A stretch of DNA of 64,000 nt, taken from contig NW_014577664.1 of NCBI RefSeq assembly GCF_000485595.1, positions 7,958 to 71,957 of the forward strand, given 5' to 3'. The notes below the pieces were generated by a model that saw only the letters and a list, made by a program, of their open reading frames with translations, was not told the origin of the DNA and made no database searches. This document shows positions 23,171 to 34,180 of this stretch, piece by piece. Both the position numbers and the translations under genes were made by a program. This stretch comes from Priapulus caudatus (taxonomy: Eukaryota; Priapulida; Priapulimorpha; Priapulimorphida; Priapulidae). Within the stretch, counting starts at the first letter, position 1. Each line of letters begins with the position of its first letter.

Positions 23171-23725
23171 AATCTCACGCTCTCACGCTGATCTTACAAT
23201 ATCTCACGCACAGCCAAAAAATGCTGAGATATCACGCATGAATATCTCTTCATGAATAAAATGCTGAAATATCTCACGCACAGCAAAAAAAATCTGATAA
23301 TATCTGAAAACAGTCACTTTAGTATGCACCAAATTGCACAAATTGAAACTATAAAATGCTATATAATCGCTGAGGAAGATGGGAAACCCCCCCCCTTGGT
23401 CGCTTCGCTCCCTCGCATCTCACTCTCACCTATCAAAAAAAATAAAACCTAAATCTCACGCTCTCACGCTGATCTTACAATATCTCACGCACAGCCATAA
23501 AATGCTGAGATATCTCACGCATGAATATCTCTTCGACATGAATAAAACGCTGAAATATCTCACGCACAGCAAAAAAAAATCTGACAATACCTGAAAACAG
23601 TCACTTTAGTATGCACAAATTGAAGCTATAAAATGCTATATTATATATAATCACTGAGGAAGATGGGAACCCCCCCCTCTTGGTCGCTTCGCTCCCTCGC
23701 ATCTCACTATCACTTATCACCCAAT
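23171..23725. repeat. Two direct repeats of ~280 bp
   Basis: The unit starts AATCTCACGCTCTCACGCTG (23171 and 23452) and ends near GAAGATGGGAAcCCCCC followed by TTGGTCGCTTCGCTCCCTCG. Smaller internal repeats (ATATCTCACGCACAGC) occur within each. The homologous zone in copy 1 is about 15340-15640. Confidence 0.8.
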
Positions 23726-24742
23726 GTTGGCAGACCTGCATAAATACATGGTGTAAAGTTGTGAAAAATGTTCAAAAAGATAGGTGAGATGTCCACGTAG
23801 ATAGATAAGTGTTAAAAAGCCCAATCATTGCGCGTTTTGTGAAGCGATTTTTCGTCGGAACTTTGGGAACTGTTGCAGCAGCGAAATCTAGCTGAAAATG
23901 TCCTAGCCCTGCGGCAGCCAATGTACGCGGGCTATAGTACTAGAGTCTAGAGCTAACGTCACGCTAGCTCTAGTACTAGTACTACTACTAGTACTAGTAG
24001 TAGTACTACTACTACTACTACTGCTGAGAGGGTCTATATCCCCCCCGGGGTACTGCCGAGTGCCGGAGCGTACCCTGGGTACGGTTCGGTATAACCGGAA
24101 CGTACCCTGAGCTATCTAATATGCCGGACCGTACCTTCGCACTCCAATAACTGAGACGAGTCCTAGGGAGTCGGCCTACAGCCTACTCCCTAACCCAATC
24201 CTAGAACCTAAAGTACACCCTAACAATCAAATAGTGAGCCAGGGTACGTTCCGGTATAGCGCGACCGGTACCCAGGTACGTCGCAGTCATAACACACGAC
24301 AATAGACCCTATGAGCTACTACACTACCTAGTGTTAGTACTACTAGTACTCAGTACTACTGTGAGAGTCTTCGGGGGTACACGTACAGGAGTAGTAGACA
24401 GATCGGGGACCGAATAGACTGAACTCCACCCGTATAGAGAGAATAACCATCTATATTGACTGAAAGAGAGTAAGATATAGACTGCACATATAACATAGAC
24501 CGCGATGCAAACATTGACGCCTTGGGCGCAGCCCATATTGGATTCATACTGCGCTGCGCCGCCTGTCGGATGCGAAAAACGGAGAATATTCACTTAGAAA
24601 TGAGTGCCTGCGATGACGCAATAATCGTGCCAAGCGCCACGGCGTGTCGGGTTGCACTAGTCGGCAATGAGTCATGGCACGGTAAGCGCAGGCACAAGCG
24701 ATTGCACCACCGGTCGATAATCGGCGGGCTGGCCTGGGTAAA

Positions 24743-25382
24743 TATAAAGGAGCACAGAATCGCGCAGCTCAGGCAGTTTAGTAACAGGTCTAGGGAGAAG
24801 AAGAGAAGAAGGAAGAAGAAGAAGGACGAGAAGCAGGCCAGAAGACGTGAGAGAAAAATAAGGAAAAGGCAGTTATTTTCAGGTCTAGGTAGGAGGAGGA
24901 GAAGAAGGAGAGGAACGAAGACGAAGAGAAAGAGGAGGGAGAAGCAGCGAGGACGAAAGAGAAAGAGAGGCCGTTTTAGGTACAAGTACAGGAAGTGAGG
25001 AAGAAGAAAGAAAGGACGCAGACGAAATGAAAGTGAGGGAGAGAGAAGCAGTCACGGGAGGAGAATAAGAGAGAGTTGTTTTAGGGATAGGTATATAGGT
25101 TAGGAAGGGAGAAGAGGGAGCAGGAATCAGAGAGAGAGCAAACGCGCGTTGTGCGAAAGGATAAACGATCAGGGTTTTTCCAAGGGTAGGTGTAAAACCA
25201 GAAGGCCGAACGAGAGGGAATAACTCGGCGCGAAGAAAATCGGACCCCCCCCCAATTCTGTAGAGCTGGAGCGACTGCAAGGAGACACCTGCGCGAGCGT
25301 GTGGATCCAACGCAAGGCAAGGGACGAAACGGAGGAAGCAGACGGAGCCGCGACCGTAGAGGATTTAGATCGGATCAATAAA
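24743..25382 (+). other. TATA box - purine tract - AATAAA module, copy 2
   Basis: TATAAA at 24743-24748 precedes AGGAGCACAGAATCGCGCAG and a GGAA/GAAG-rich tract (about 24790-25170), then AATAAA at 25377-25382. The order matches 16682-17303. Conservation of both signals in both copies suggests a real transcription unit of a mobile element. ORFs in the tract are composition artefacts. Confidence 0.5.
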
Positions 25383-25654
25383 CTATTAAAAAGGCCGCTT
25401 GGCATATACGAATGCAGGGGAATCATTTGTAACATTAGTAACACGGCAATTAAAAGCTATATCTCCCTGTATCGTTAACCGCCCTCTCACCGTGTTCTGT
25501 TCATCTGGTATACCTGGTTATCGGCTACAGTGTCATGCGCCGGTCCCTGCCTTAATACACCGACAGTGAGCGGACTCTGGATCGTACTACTGGTACCGCG
25601 TTGTGAACTAACGTCTGTCCCGAACCGTAGTCGTCTACCTAGAGGCCCTACACT

Positions 25655-25870
25655 ACTAGTAACCTAGTACTACTAGTACTACTTACTAGTTACTACTACT
25701 AGTAACTACTACTACTACTACACAAGTATACTAGTTAGTCTAACTACCATAAGATAAATATAGATATATTATGCTATATTGATCTATTACTATTATTATT
25801 TATCTATTAATTTTATAATTATCTAATTACCTGAATTATCTTACTCCTGATACTAGTAGTACTACAATTT
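25655..25870. repeat. (CTA)n microsatellite and ATTATCT repeat, copy 2
   Basis: ACTACTAGTA units followed by TATTATTTATCTATTA and then TTATCTTACTCCTGATACTAG. Equivalent to 17555-17770. Confidence 0.75.
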
Positions 25871-26503
25871 ACACTCGATTCTAGATTATTATACAGCTTC
25901 ATATCCAATCCAAGCGTACGGAGGCATCTGCCAATGGCTAGTTGATATTGCTATGTCAACCGTTACCTCACATTGCGATCATAGGTAAAACTCTAGTCTT
26001 TTGCAATATGACAAGGACCATTCTTCTCCATGCATTTGCTAAAGCGGGGCCCGCCATTTTTCCAACGGAAAATGTCGACAGGCAATTTTTGGTCCAGGAG
26101 ATAAACCGAGTCGATTGTTTTATTCTTATTGGCCTACAAATTATCCGCTTTGAATTTTATATCGTCGATTAACAAGTTTTTGATGAAAGACGACTGCAAA
26201 TTGATTACGTTAAAGGCAAGTTATTAATTACATATTCCACCGTTCTGTTCTCAATTCTCAGGCGACAGGTCGGCCGCGGTAGGCCTGGTATCCATGCGAT
26301 AACATAAATAATTATGGCGGTAGTTGATGTATCTAAGAAATTATTCTAGAATATTTAGGTATTTATTCATATCTATAAGATATCTAGAAGTGATTAGGAG
26401 TATGATAGAAATAGGAGACAGGGAAGTGCGTGTGCTAAATAGAAGGGATAACCTCATCACCCTTCGTAGTTTTGTTCAGTCGTATTGTAATTGATCCTGT
26501 CCA

Positions 26504-26645
26504 CAGGCCCTTGGAGGCTCAAGTTTCGAAAAGCGTATAAGTCTAGATATTAAAGAGGGCGAAGCGCTGCGAGACTGAGACGAGGCGCCTTCGGCTCTTA
26601 ATATAGACTTTAATACTTTTCGAAAACGTTGAGCTCCAGGGCCTG
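26504..26645. repeat. 142-bp palindromic MITE
   Basis: Starts CAGGCCCTTGGAGGCTCAA and ends with the near complement TTGAGCTCCAGGGCCTG. Pairing continues through CGAAAAG/CTTTTCG and ATTAAgAG near the centre. It lies immediately after copy 2 of the 8-kb unit and is absent after copy 1. No certain target duplication. Confidence 0.7.
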
Positions 26646-27459
26646 CTGTCTGTCCTCACTTACACTTTACAGCAGCCTACGCGTTTAGCATGGGGAAAGC
26701 GGACACGAAGAGGATGCCAATCAAGACGACCCAAAACAACAGTCAACATCAACACTATCCATGATAGTTTTTGGTATAACCCATCTCGCAGCCATAATTT
26801 ATGCTGAATGGCATCCAATTTAGAGCAGTTGCTTGCCAAGTGCTATATAATTATAGCGCGGATAGCGGCCCGAGCCTGGCCGAAGCATAGTAATATCAAT
26901 TGACAGCATGCTGTGCGTCGTCGCGGGTCGTGCGTTTGTTGTGTGCTGATGTGTGTGTGTGCGTAGCGTGCTGGCAGTGCGCGTGGCGAGCGTGCGGCGC
27001 GTGGGCAGTGTCGTGCTGTGCGTGCGTCCGTGCGTGGTGTCGTGTTGTCTGCTCGTTGTCCAGCATTGCCTCCGGACAACTTTCGACAGTATATGAGACA
27101 ACTTTTTACTACGCGATGTTAGTGACCGAAACGGCGCTACCGCGCTACGCACTCGTTCCAATTGATGGAGCCCCGTACTTCAATCCAAAGGGCGACCCGC
27201 AATACGCAGTGTATCCAATCGTTGCAATCTTAGATTCTCAGCACAATCCAAGAACACAAACTATAAAAACCGAGCGTGGTAAAATTTCTGTTTTATTTCA
27301 TATTTAGTTTCACATTTCATGATGGAACCATAACACACGACAGTTGCTTACAAGTAATCATAAGCAATGAGTATATAACATTATTCCCATGCATAAACTA
27401 CTGAAACTGCTAGAAATGCTGTGTTGAGCCATAACTCTCATATCGCGTGATGGTGTGCA
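26646..27459. other. No supported gene; GT-rich stretch
   Basis: A GTGTGTGCG-rich segment at 26935-27060 generates ORFs of up to 135 residues on both strands, without motifs. The rest has no exon or repeat that I can support. The untranslated first exon of DNAL1 might lie here or up to 29036, but no ATG with a donor was convincing. Confidence 0.4.
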
Positions 27460-28085
27460 GTCCCCTGACGTGCCGATAAAGGAGGTCGGACTGTAAATCA
27501 TTTATAAAGGATAAGAACAACAATGGACCAAGCACAGAACCTTGGGGGTATACCCGATGTGACAGCAGCCACATCTGACATGCTACCGTTAACTAACACT
27601 ACACAGACAATTTGAGATCTATCCTTCAAAAAGTCAGAAATCCAGCTTTAACGTAGTAGTATCCAAACCCAAGTGACCAAGTTTGAAAATCAAGAGATCA
27701 TGAGGAACCCTATCAAAGGTCTTACTGAAATCGAGAAACACTGCATCAACCTGTTGAAACTTGTCAAGACTTAATGTCCAATCATGAAGAACATTGATTA
27801 ACTGGGTAACAGTAGAAAAACCATGTCGCAAACCATGTTGATGATGGGACAGAGTGTCATGCCTATCGAAATGGCTCATAACAGAGGAGTAGACTATATG
27901 CTCAAATACCTTAGAGCAAAGTGAAGACAAAGATATTGGGTGATAATTTGAAGCAAGGGAAGATCTACCACCTTTATAAACTGGGGTAATGAGAGCCTTT
28001 TTCCAAATCGAAAGGAAGAGAACCTATCTAGATCATAAGATTGACAAAACAAATTGTGTAAAGAAGGCTCAAGATCATTCTCAAA
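27460..28085 (-). mobile_element. Decayed non-LTR retrotransposon reverse transcriptase fragment
   Basis: On the minus strand, translated blocks in shifting frames read WKKALITPVYKGG, NYHPISL, SKVFEHIV, a GFSTVTQL block, DAVFLDFSKTFDRVPHDLL and SGIP...GSVLGPLLF. These are reverse transcriptase motifs 1 to 4 in order, as in Jockey/CR1/L2-type LINEs (usual forms are SAFDTV/KAFDRV and SGVPQGSVLGP). At least two frameshifts and an in-frame stop break it. The catalytic FADD box and endonuclease are missing, so this is a dead fragment. Confidence 0.88.
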
Positions 28086-28363
28086 ATATATAATAATATA
28101 TCTATATGTATCTATATATAATATATCTTAGCTGTATATACTAGTGAAACCACGTCTGACGTTCAAAGCTATAACTACATACTACATAGTAAGAAGAGGT
28201 ATCAATACACAGTAAAGTGTGAGGACAAGTTGGATGTTCAGCGCTAGTTCTGATGTCATTTCTATTGGATCACTTTGAACACGTAATAAATCGTAGGTAA
28301 ATTTGGGCAGGGAATGTTGAATTTCTTGTGTTTCGAGCGAGTCATACTCCTCTATTATTATTC

Positions 28364-28442
28364 ACTCCTGATATTATCAGGAGTAAGATAATATAGGATA
28401 ATATAGATAATATCCTATATTATCTTACTCCTGATATTATCT
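28364..28442. repeat. Nested palindrome of the ACTCCTGATA family
   Basis: ACTCCTGATATTATCAGGAGT is followed by AAGATAATATAGGATAATAT and its complement, ending ACTCCTGATATTATC. Two overlapping hairpins are possible. The same word occurs at 4790, 17747 and 25847. Confidence 0.75.
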
Positions 28443-29036
28443 ACTTTCCCGTTCCAGGTCAAATCATGCACTTGCCCAGTAATGGGGAGTAAATTCTGAT
28501 GTTTTTTAGCCAGGGCAAGTGACACTGACAGCATTATGATTACATTGGAATACATACTGATAGTTATAGTCTTCTTAACTGTGCCAAAATGAGAGCAGCG
28601 GTGTGTCTGTGGCTTGTGCATAAACTGAACCAGCTAATGTATGCAATAATAAATGACTAATTTAGCAAGCATATGTAATATACAAATAAGTGACATGCTT
28701 TATTGTAAACGTGTACATATGATATAGTAACATACTAGTTACTACATCAGCTGCATCACTAGACCGATCACTAGCTGCATCACTAGAAGAATGCAAAAGA
28801 CGAAGCATGGAACAATCGATCTGTGTTTAGTTCTTGGTCAATGTTCTGGCCCTGTGTTCAGTGGCTCTTTAGTTGTCTGCAAGGACAATTAGTTAGCACA
28901 GACAACCGGATAACTGTCTATTTCGATCATTGTGTTACCTCTAGATATATACCTATCATAACTCATGCAAAGCACTTCATATATATCACGCTTTGTAGAA
29001 ATATTGGTTTATGTGTATCTCTTTTTGTTTGTTTAG
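28443..29036. other. Flank or first intron of DNAL1
   Basis: No coding exon is supported. The ACTAGCTGCATCACTAG words at about 28741-28793 form a short direct/inverted repeat. The region ends with TTTTTGTTTGTTTAG, the acceptor of the first recognised DNAL1 exon. Confidence 0.45.
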
Positions 29037-31582
29037 GCTAAAGGCACTACTATCAAAGATGCTCTTTCTAAATGGGTGAGCAAATACACAAGCAACTCTT
29101 GATTGCAATCACTGTTCTGTGTGCATATGAATTATTTACTGCCAGAGACAAAGGTGTGCTAATCAAATATGGTGGCATCATAAGCTATCAAACATGTACA
29201 GGAGGAACTACAGATTACTGATCAATGTGCACGTATATTATTTGCTGTTTACAGGAAAAGGAAAATGAAATGAAGGCATCTGAAGCCAAAGAAATTAAAC
29301 TATTGGCCATTCTTCCTCCAATAGAGAAGATGGATGCTTCACTATCTACACTAGTGAACTGCGAAAAGCTATCCTTGTCTACAAACTGTATAGAGAAGAT
29401 AGCAAATTTGAATGGACTTAGTAAACATAATTTTTTATTTATTTATTTTTATTTTTTGCCAGAACCACTGGCACAGTTTGTAATCTCATTATAAAACCCA
29501 CTCAAATGTATGCATACTTAATAAGGTTTGGACTTTGAGAGTTATCTTTACATGATAAATCATTCCAGTGTCTGAGTCATGTTATATTAAATTTCTCATT
29601 AGATTAGAAAGTTTGCCTACCCTCGTGTAATTTAATTTTCAGAGAATCTTCACATATTATCACTTGGAAGAAATAACATTAAAAATCTAACTGGACTGGT
29701 GAGTAATTGCTACAAAATTATAAGAGCTGTATTCTATAAAACAGGAATACTCTGAGATAGGTCCCTAATGCATTAACATTGTTAAATTTTTATGGGGGAT
29801 GAATACTAGTATATCTTAGAGATGTGATAATCATTTACTGTCGCATAATTAGTGTGTGACATTACTAAATGTTCAGATATATTGACAATCCGGCCGTATA
29901 CTTGGCAATGCTTGCATATTAAGGATACATGCAATAATAGAGTTACTATCTGTCATAATCCCTATTCACTCACCTCTCATAGTATTGCTATGTATGACCC
30001 ATGTATATGGTATAGTATGCTAAGTAACAAAAGGAACATACCAATTTTAAACGTTTTTTGCAGTCTATGTCTCTTGTAGTTTTGAGTGGCTTTCTATGGA
30101 TTGATTGCACGTATGTGTGTCAGTATATGGGTAAATCTATTAGTACCACAAACGTTTTCATAAGATAGTCTCTACCTTTATTTATACAGAATCTCTAATA
30201 GAATGTTGAGTATGAGCAGCTATATATTGAACTGATACATGCGTTAAGAAAAAATGTATTCCTTGTAGAAAAGATGGAAGTTCTACTAATTTTCTTGTGT
30301 ATACAGTAAATATATTAATATTACAGGAATCTGTGGGTGATACTCTCGAGGAATTATGGATTTCATACAACTGTGTTGAGAAACTTAAAGGCATCAATGT
30401 ACTAAAGAAACTGAAGGTGATTGAGACTGGGCCAGGGTGTATGGTCTGCATTAGCCAATCATTATTATATTTCAATTTTTCAATATTTCAATATTAACAA
30501 TTCGTTAATGGATAAATTGTAGCAATTTCTTATATACATTTAGGAATGCTACATACCAATATGAACTCTTCTGATTACAGGTTCTATTCATGTCAAACAA
30601 TTTAGTAAAAGATTGGGGAGAGTTTGGAAAGCTAGCCGACTTGCCGTGTCTTGCAGATTTAGTGTTTGTTGGTGAGTAGCAAAAACTTATATCCACCTTT
30701 TGCCTTATATTATGAATATTAGCCTAAGTGGGTATGACTAGGTTAGTCAGGAAATCTTGATTTGTATAATTTGCTTATTAAGTGACTTAGCGAACAGAGT
30801 CTGGTTGTTCCAAGGCTAAGCTGATGTTACATTCAAATGTTTATACATAGTTATAATATAACGTGTATATATATTCATGAATATAACAATTGATTTTTCT
30901 GTACGTAGTGATCTATACGAATTCATGCGCATGCCTGTAATATTGACTTATTGACTGCCACCTTGAATTGATTACTTCGTTTCTAGGCAATCCACTTGAG
31001 GAGAAATTCACTGCAGAGGGGACATGGCGAGATGAAGTGTCACGAAGGCTGCCTAACCTGAAAAAACTTGATGGTAGATAGATTTGGTATAGATTCACTT
31101 CAAATACTCCTAGCATCTCAGTATGTTAGTATATATCTGTGATGGTATCTCAGGGTGCGAAATTAACGGGAGTCCGGAGTCAAATACTACCTGATTTACT
31201 GTCGGACTCCCTGATTTGACATATGCAGGAGTCCGTGTGACTCCCTGAAAATTCTGCCACACTAACTAGTTCGTTCCGGAGCACGGCCTCGCGGAATTAC
31301 CGTATTTTTTCAGCTAATGTCCAGAGAAAATTTGGCAGACGTGCAACCGCATGAATCTTAAAAATAAGCACATGCGTTAATGTTAATATCTCTAATTTTG
31401 AACCTCCGACTGCGGACTCCCTCATTTTGCTGCGGACTCCCTCATTTTGCTGCGGACTCCCTCTTTTTGAGGGTAGGGGGTTGGACTCCCGTGTTCAAAA
31501 GTTAATTTCTACCCCTGGTATCTTGTTTCTTTCTTCAGGTATTACGATTATCAGACAGGAAGCAGAGGATGAGGAATCATGA
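29037..31582 (+). CDS. DNAL1: Dynein axonemal light chain 1 (LC1-type leucine-rich repeat protein)
   Basis: Exons 29037-29075, 29255-29420, 29643-29698, 30327-30416, 30581-30671, 30987-31073 and 31539-31582 join in perfect phase, all with GT-AG introns. The product starts [13 protein letters not shown] and ends ...EAEDEES, about 189 residues plus the initiator Met, close to the usual 190. It carries the hallmark [20 protein letters not shown] block, LRR units such as [18 protein letters not shown] and [10 protein letters not shown], and NPLEEKF near the C-terminus. In other animals LC1 binds the motor/microtubule-binding domain of the gamma outer-arm dynein heavy chain and tunes ciliary beat. 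The exon holding the ATG (probably 5' UTR plus Met, ending ATG before GT) was not located. Nothing suggests decay; all frames are intact. AATAAA at 31842 is its likely poly(A) signal. Confidence 0.95.
31151..31517. mobile_element. hAT-like MITE in the last DNAL1 intron
   Basis: The element starts CAGGGTGCGAAATTAAC and ends with the imperfect complement GTTAATTTCTACCCCTG. GTATCT directly flanks both sides (31145-31150 and 31518-31523). Inside, the 22-base unit TGCGGACTCCCTCATTTTGC occurs about three times near 31410-31460, and GGAGTCCGGAGTC/GACTCC words pair across the element. The CAGGGG-type end followed by AAATTAAC is common for hAT elements. The 3' end lies 21 bases before the final exon. 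Confidence 0.8.
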
Positions 31583-31841
31583 GTGAAGCCATGACAGTTC
31601 TGAGATGAAACTGGCTATCAGCAGTGAGCATATTAGATGTAGCTGATGGTAGGAGAGACTCTACGTAGTCACTCACGCTTTCATTGATTGGTCCTTTGTA
31701 GGGATTTTAACACGAATTCATCAAGTAATTTTAGATAGTCACACTTGTTAGTATCGTAGGTAAGCACTTTGTTATAGTACAAGACATAATGGGGGCGTAT
31801 GTAAAATGATGCATTTCATAGCAGTGTTGATTGCTGTGTTA

Positions 31842-31847
31842 AATAAA
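31842..31847 (+). terminator. Poly(A) signal of DNAL1
   Basis: AATAAA 260 bases after the TGA; followed by a TTTGTCACATGTC stretch. No competing signal closer to the stop. Confidence 0.7.
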
Positions 31848-33211
31848 CAATGAATTTGTCACATGTCAAGAGTTATTTGTACGGCCCAATGTTTATAAGA
31901 ATGTTTATTGCTTCTAAAAGATATTTTTTTCTTAACGATGTTAATTGATGAGTAACGATGTGGTCATATAATGTGTGGCAGTGGCACCGGTCACCACACG
32001 GGCTCCCAGCGAGGCAATTGTGAGGTAGCCCACTGGTGACCATGGTATAAATACATATTTTAAAAAAACCAATCGCGTGACAGCTGAATTTGAAACACTA
32101 GCAATACACACATATAACAAACGTGATCTAGCAGCTTTGAACACCCTTCATCAGTGGTGTAGGTGGGAGGAAGGTGGGGTTGGATGCCCCCACCCCCATC
32201 CATTTGCACATGGTCATCTGCTCACAACACACTGTGCCTAACGCTTTGCCGTCCTTAAGAAAAATTAATTAGCTACTCCCCTGGTGTATATGAGCATGTG
32301 TGTGTGCGTGCGTGCGTGCGTGCGTGATTGTCCGTGTGCGTGCATCTTTCAACTCTCTCCTTTAACTCCCGCTTCTCCCAATAGATAGATAGATAGATAG
32401 GTGAGTACATATTCTGGTAGACGTACACAGCGTCGTTATACTGGTATAATATTAGGGAACGTCCCATTAATAAGCAAGCCATTTTTCAGAACAGTGTATT
32501 CTCTGTGGAAGTATATGACGTTGTTTACACTACACTGACTACAGTACAGTGTACTACCTGTATATCTGTGTCAAGTGTACTTGGAATCGTGCAATCTCGT
32601 GTTTTACTTGTACGTCTATTTGTAATGTTGAGTTTGTAATTTTGTGATTAGTATTACACCGGCCGTGATTAGTATAAGTCCACGAGTATGCGCAGTAGAT
32701 ATAATAAAATATCTACGTTAACTAAAATTTAGATTGTCCTTTTTTATATGAGTTATTTGAAAGCTGCGTCACAATATTCCTTTTTAAATCGTCGTAGTTT
32801 TCAGTAGTGCTAGGACACTACTTTTCCTTGAATCACTTGTTGCCGGCCGGGATTTGAACACGGGCTACGGCTACCTACTTACTAACGGGCGCCCCCAATA
32901 TAGTCTATATATATACTGGAGAAATGGCAATTTATACAATATTTCAGCAAAGAAATTACCGAGATTCGAACCATCAACCTTCATAGCTTGCAGCATAGCT
33001 ATGCCATCCATGCATTCGTAATATTCTTTGCATACATGTCTGCCTTTACACAATTAGTTAGAAAATATTTTAGCAAAGAATTAACCGGGATTCGAACCCC
33101 TAGAGATCTAACTAGATGTACTAACGAGAAACTCGTGTAAAGCCAGGTTGTTTTACATAGATACATATACGCACATTACGGACGCGTAGACCTACTCTTC
33201 CTCAATTCCTT
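31848..33211. other. Intergenic, with tRNA-like SINE fragments
   Basis: No gene is supported. Minus-strand pol III B-box-like words occur at about 32850 (GTTCAAATCCCGG), 32965 (GGTTCGAATCTCGG) and 33090 (GGTTCGAATCCCGG), each next to similar AAAGAATT or AGAAATTACC sequence. These look like fragments of a tRNA-derived SINE family rather than functional tRNAs, since no acceptor stem closes. A GCGTGCGTGC run at 32305-32335 and (GATA)n at 32382-32400 are microsatellites. Confidence 0.5.
32930..33110 (-). mobile_element. tRNA-derived SINE remnants
   Basis: Two minus-strand copies share a B box (GGTTCGAATC) followed by CTCGGTAATTTCTTTGCT or CCCGGTTAATTCTTTGCT. One is preceded by GGCATAGCTATGCTGCAAGC, where a tRNA anticodon arm would be. 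Such a tRNA-like head with a common tail is what a SINE looks like. A full tRNA fold was not found. Confidence 0.5.
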
Positions 33212-33540
33212 ACTCTCGCGGATAGTATCGCCCACGATCAGTCAAGCATGGAAAAACTTTCACCAGCAAATAGCCGTATTTCGGCTCAAACTTTTTCACC
33301 CCCCCCCCCGATGCACAAAATGTGAATTTGCGCCTATACTACACGCGCACGCGTGCGTGCAACCATACCCGCGTGTGCGCGTCCGGTCGCGTGTGTATAA
33401 TTATGACTATAAAAATGCGTATATCCACTTTTTGTGTTTTTTTTTGTGGGGGGGGTGAAAAACTTTGAGCTGAAACACGGCCATTTGCTGGTGAAAGTTT
33501 TTCCATGCTTGACTGGTCGTGGGCGATACTAACCGCGAGA
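33212..33540. repeat. 329-bp foldback
   Basis: CTCTCGCGGATAGTATCGCC at 33212 pairs with GGGCGATACTAACCGCGAG ending 33540. Pairing continues through CAAGCATGGAAAAACTTTC/GAAAGTTTTTCCATGCTTG and AAACTTTTTCACCCCC/GGGGGTGAAAAACTTT, about 90 bp per arm. The outer CCTCAATt words also match. The loop contains GCGTGCGTGC. No coding capacity. Confidence 0.8.
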
Positions 33541-34180
33541 GGGGGAGGCAAATATTGAGGGGAAGGGAGTGAGAGGGGAGAAGGACGGGAAGAGGAGAGA
33601 CAAGGAGGGCGGGAGTAATGCAAAGGGAGATGGGCAAACGTACACGCACGCACAGGCACGGACGCACACATGCACAGGCACGCGTGTACGTTTATTGTTG
33701 GCACATACACAGACATTAAATTGCGGACGCGACAATTTTCCCCTACCTCTTTCTTTTCTCTCTATATATAGTTACTTTTCTTGTCTTCTCGCTCACGCTC
33801 TCCCTCTCTGTGACTCTCACCCTCTCATACACATACTCTCTCTCTCGCACTCTGTCTCTGTTACTCGGGCGCTATCTATATATATAAAGTTGTTCAGCCG
33901 AATTAGTCCGTACTCGCATAACTAGATAACTCCGCAGCCTAGAGGAAAACTATAAAGATATTTTCAGAATCAGCACGTCAGGAGAAAATTAAAAAAAAAG
34001 TTAAAGTTAAAAATTGATAAAAATTCTATTCATCAATAGATGGCGGTGCGTACAGATTAAAACAATACGTACGTGTGAATCCATGGTGCAAACTGCATGC
34101 AGCGCCCCCTTCCCACACTCAGGATAATTGAGCCATAGCGAGAGCGCCATCTGTCGTGGAGTTTGTCCATGGTGTATACC
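33541..34180. repeat. Low-complexity block
   Basis: A GGAGA purine stretch (33541-33630), an ACGCACGC microsatellite (33640-33690) and a CTCT-rich stretch (33750-33860) follow one another. No gene was seen. Confidence 0.6.

Larger units (their letters stand above)
22678..23945. repeat. 1.27-kb foldback with ~208-bp arms
   Basis: The left arm (22678-22888, CTCTAGTACTATAGCCCGCG...) is matched by its complement at 23738-23945 (...CGCGGGCTATAGTACTAGAG). The arms include CAACAGTTCCCAAAGTTCC. The direct repeat ACGTCACGCTAGCTCTAGTA lies at both outer flanks (22667 and 23957). Within the loop are a second foldback and a pair of direct repeats. The copy-1 counterpart spans about 14457-15900. Confidence 0.85.
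18681..26495. repeat. Copy 2 of the ~8-kb foldback cluster
   Basis: Begins GATATCTGACCTTTCCCCC and ends near 26495 in the stretch after TAACCTCATCACCC. Its internal inverted repeats are better preserved than in copy 1, so the sub-elements below are described here. The unit starts with a 2-kb segment containing two direct copies of a CAAGCTGCATCTGACTTCGT block (19028 and 19446), continues through six or more nested foldbacks (20985-23945) and ends with the TATA/purine module and CTA repeats. Confidence 0.9.

Noticed and set aside
26900-27307. 135-codon plus-strand ORF before DNAL1
   Set aside because: Cys/Val-rich stretch from a GTGTGCG repeat; no splice link to DNAL1 was found.
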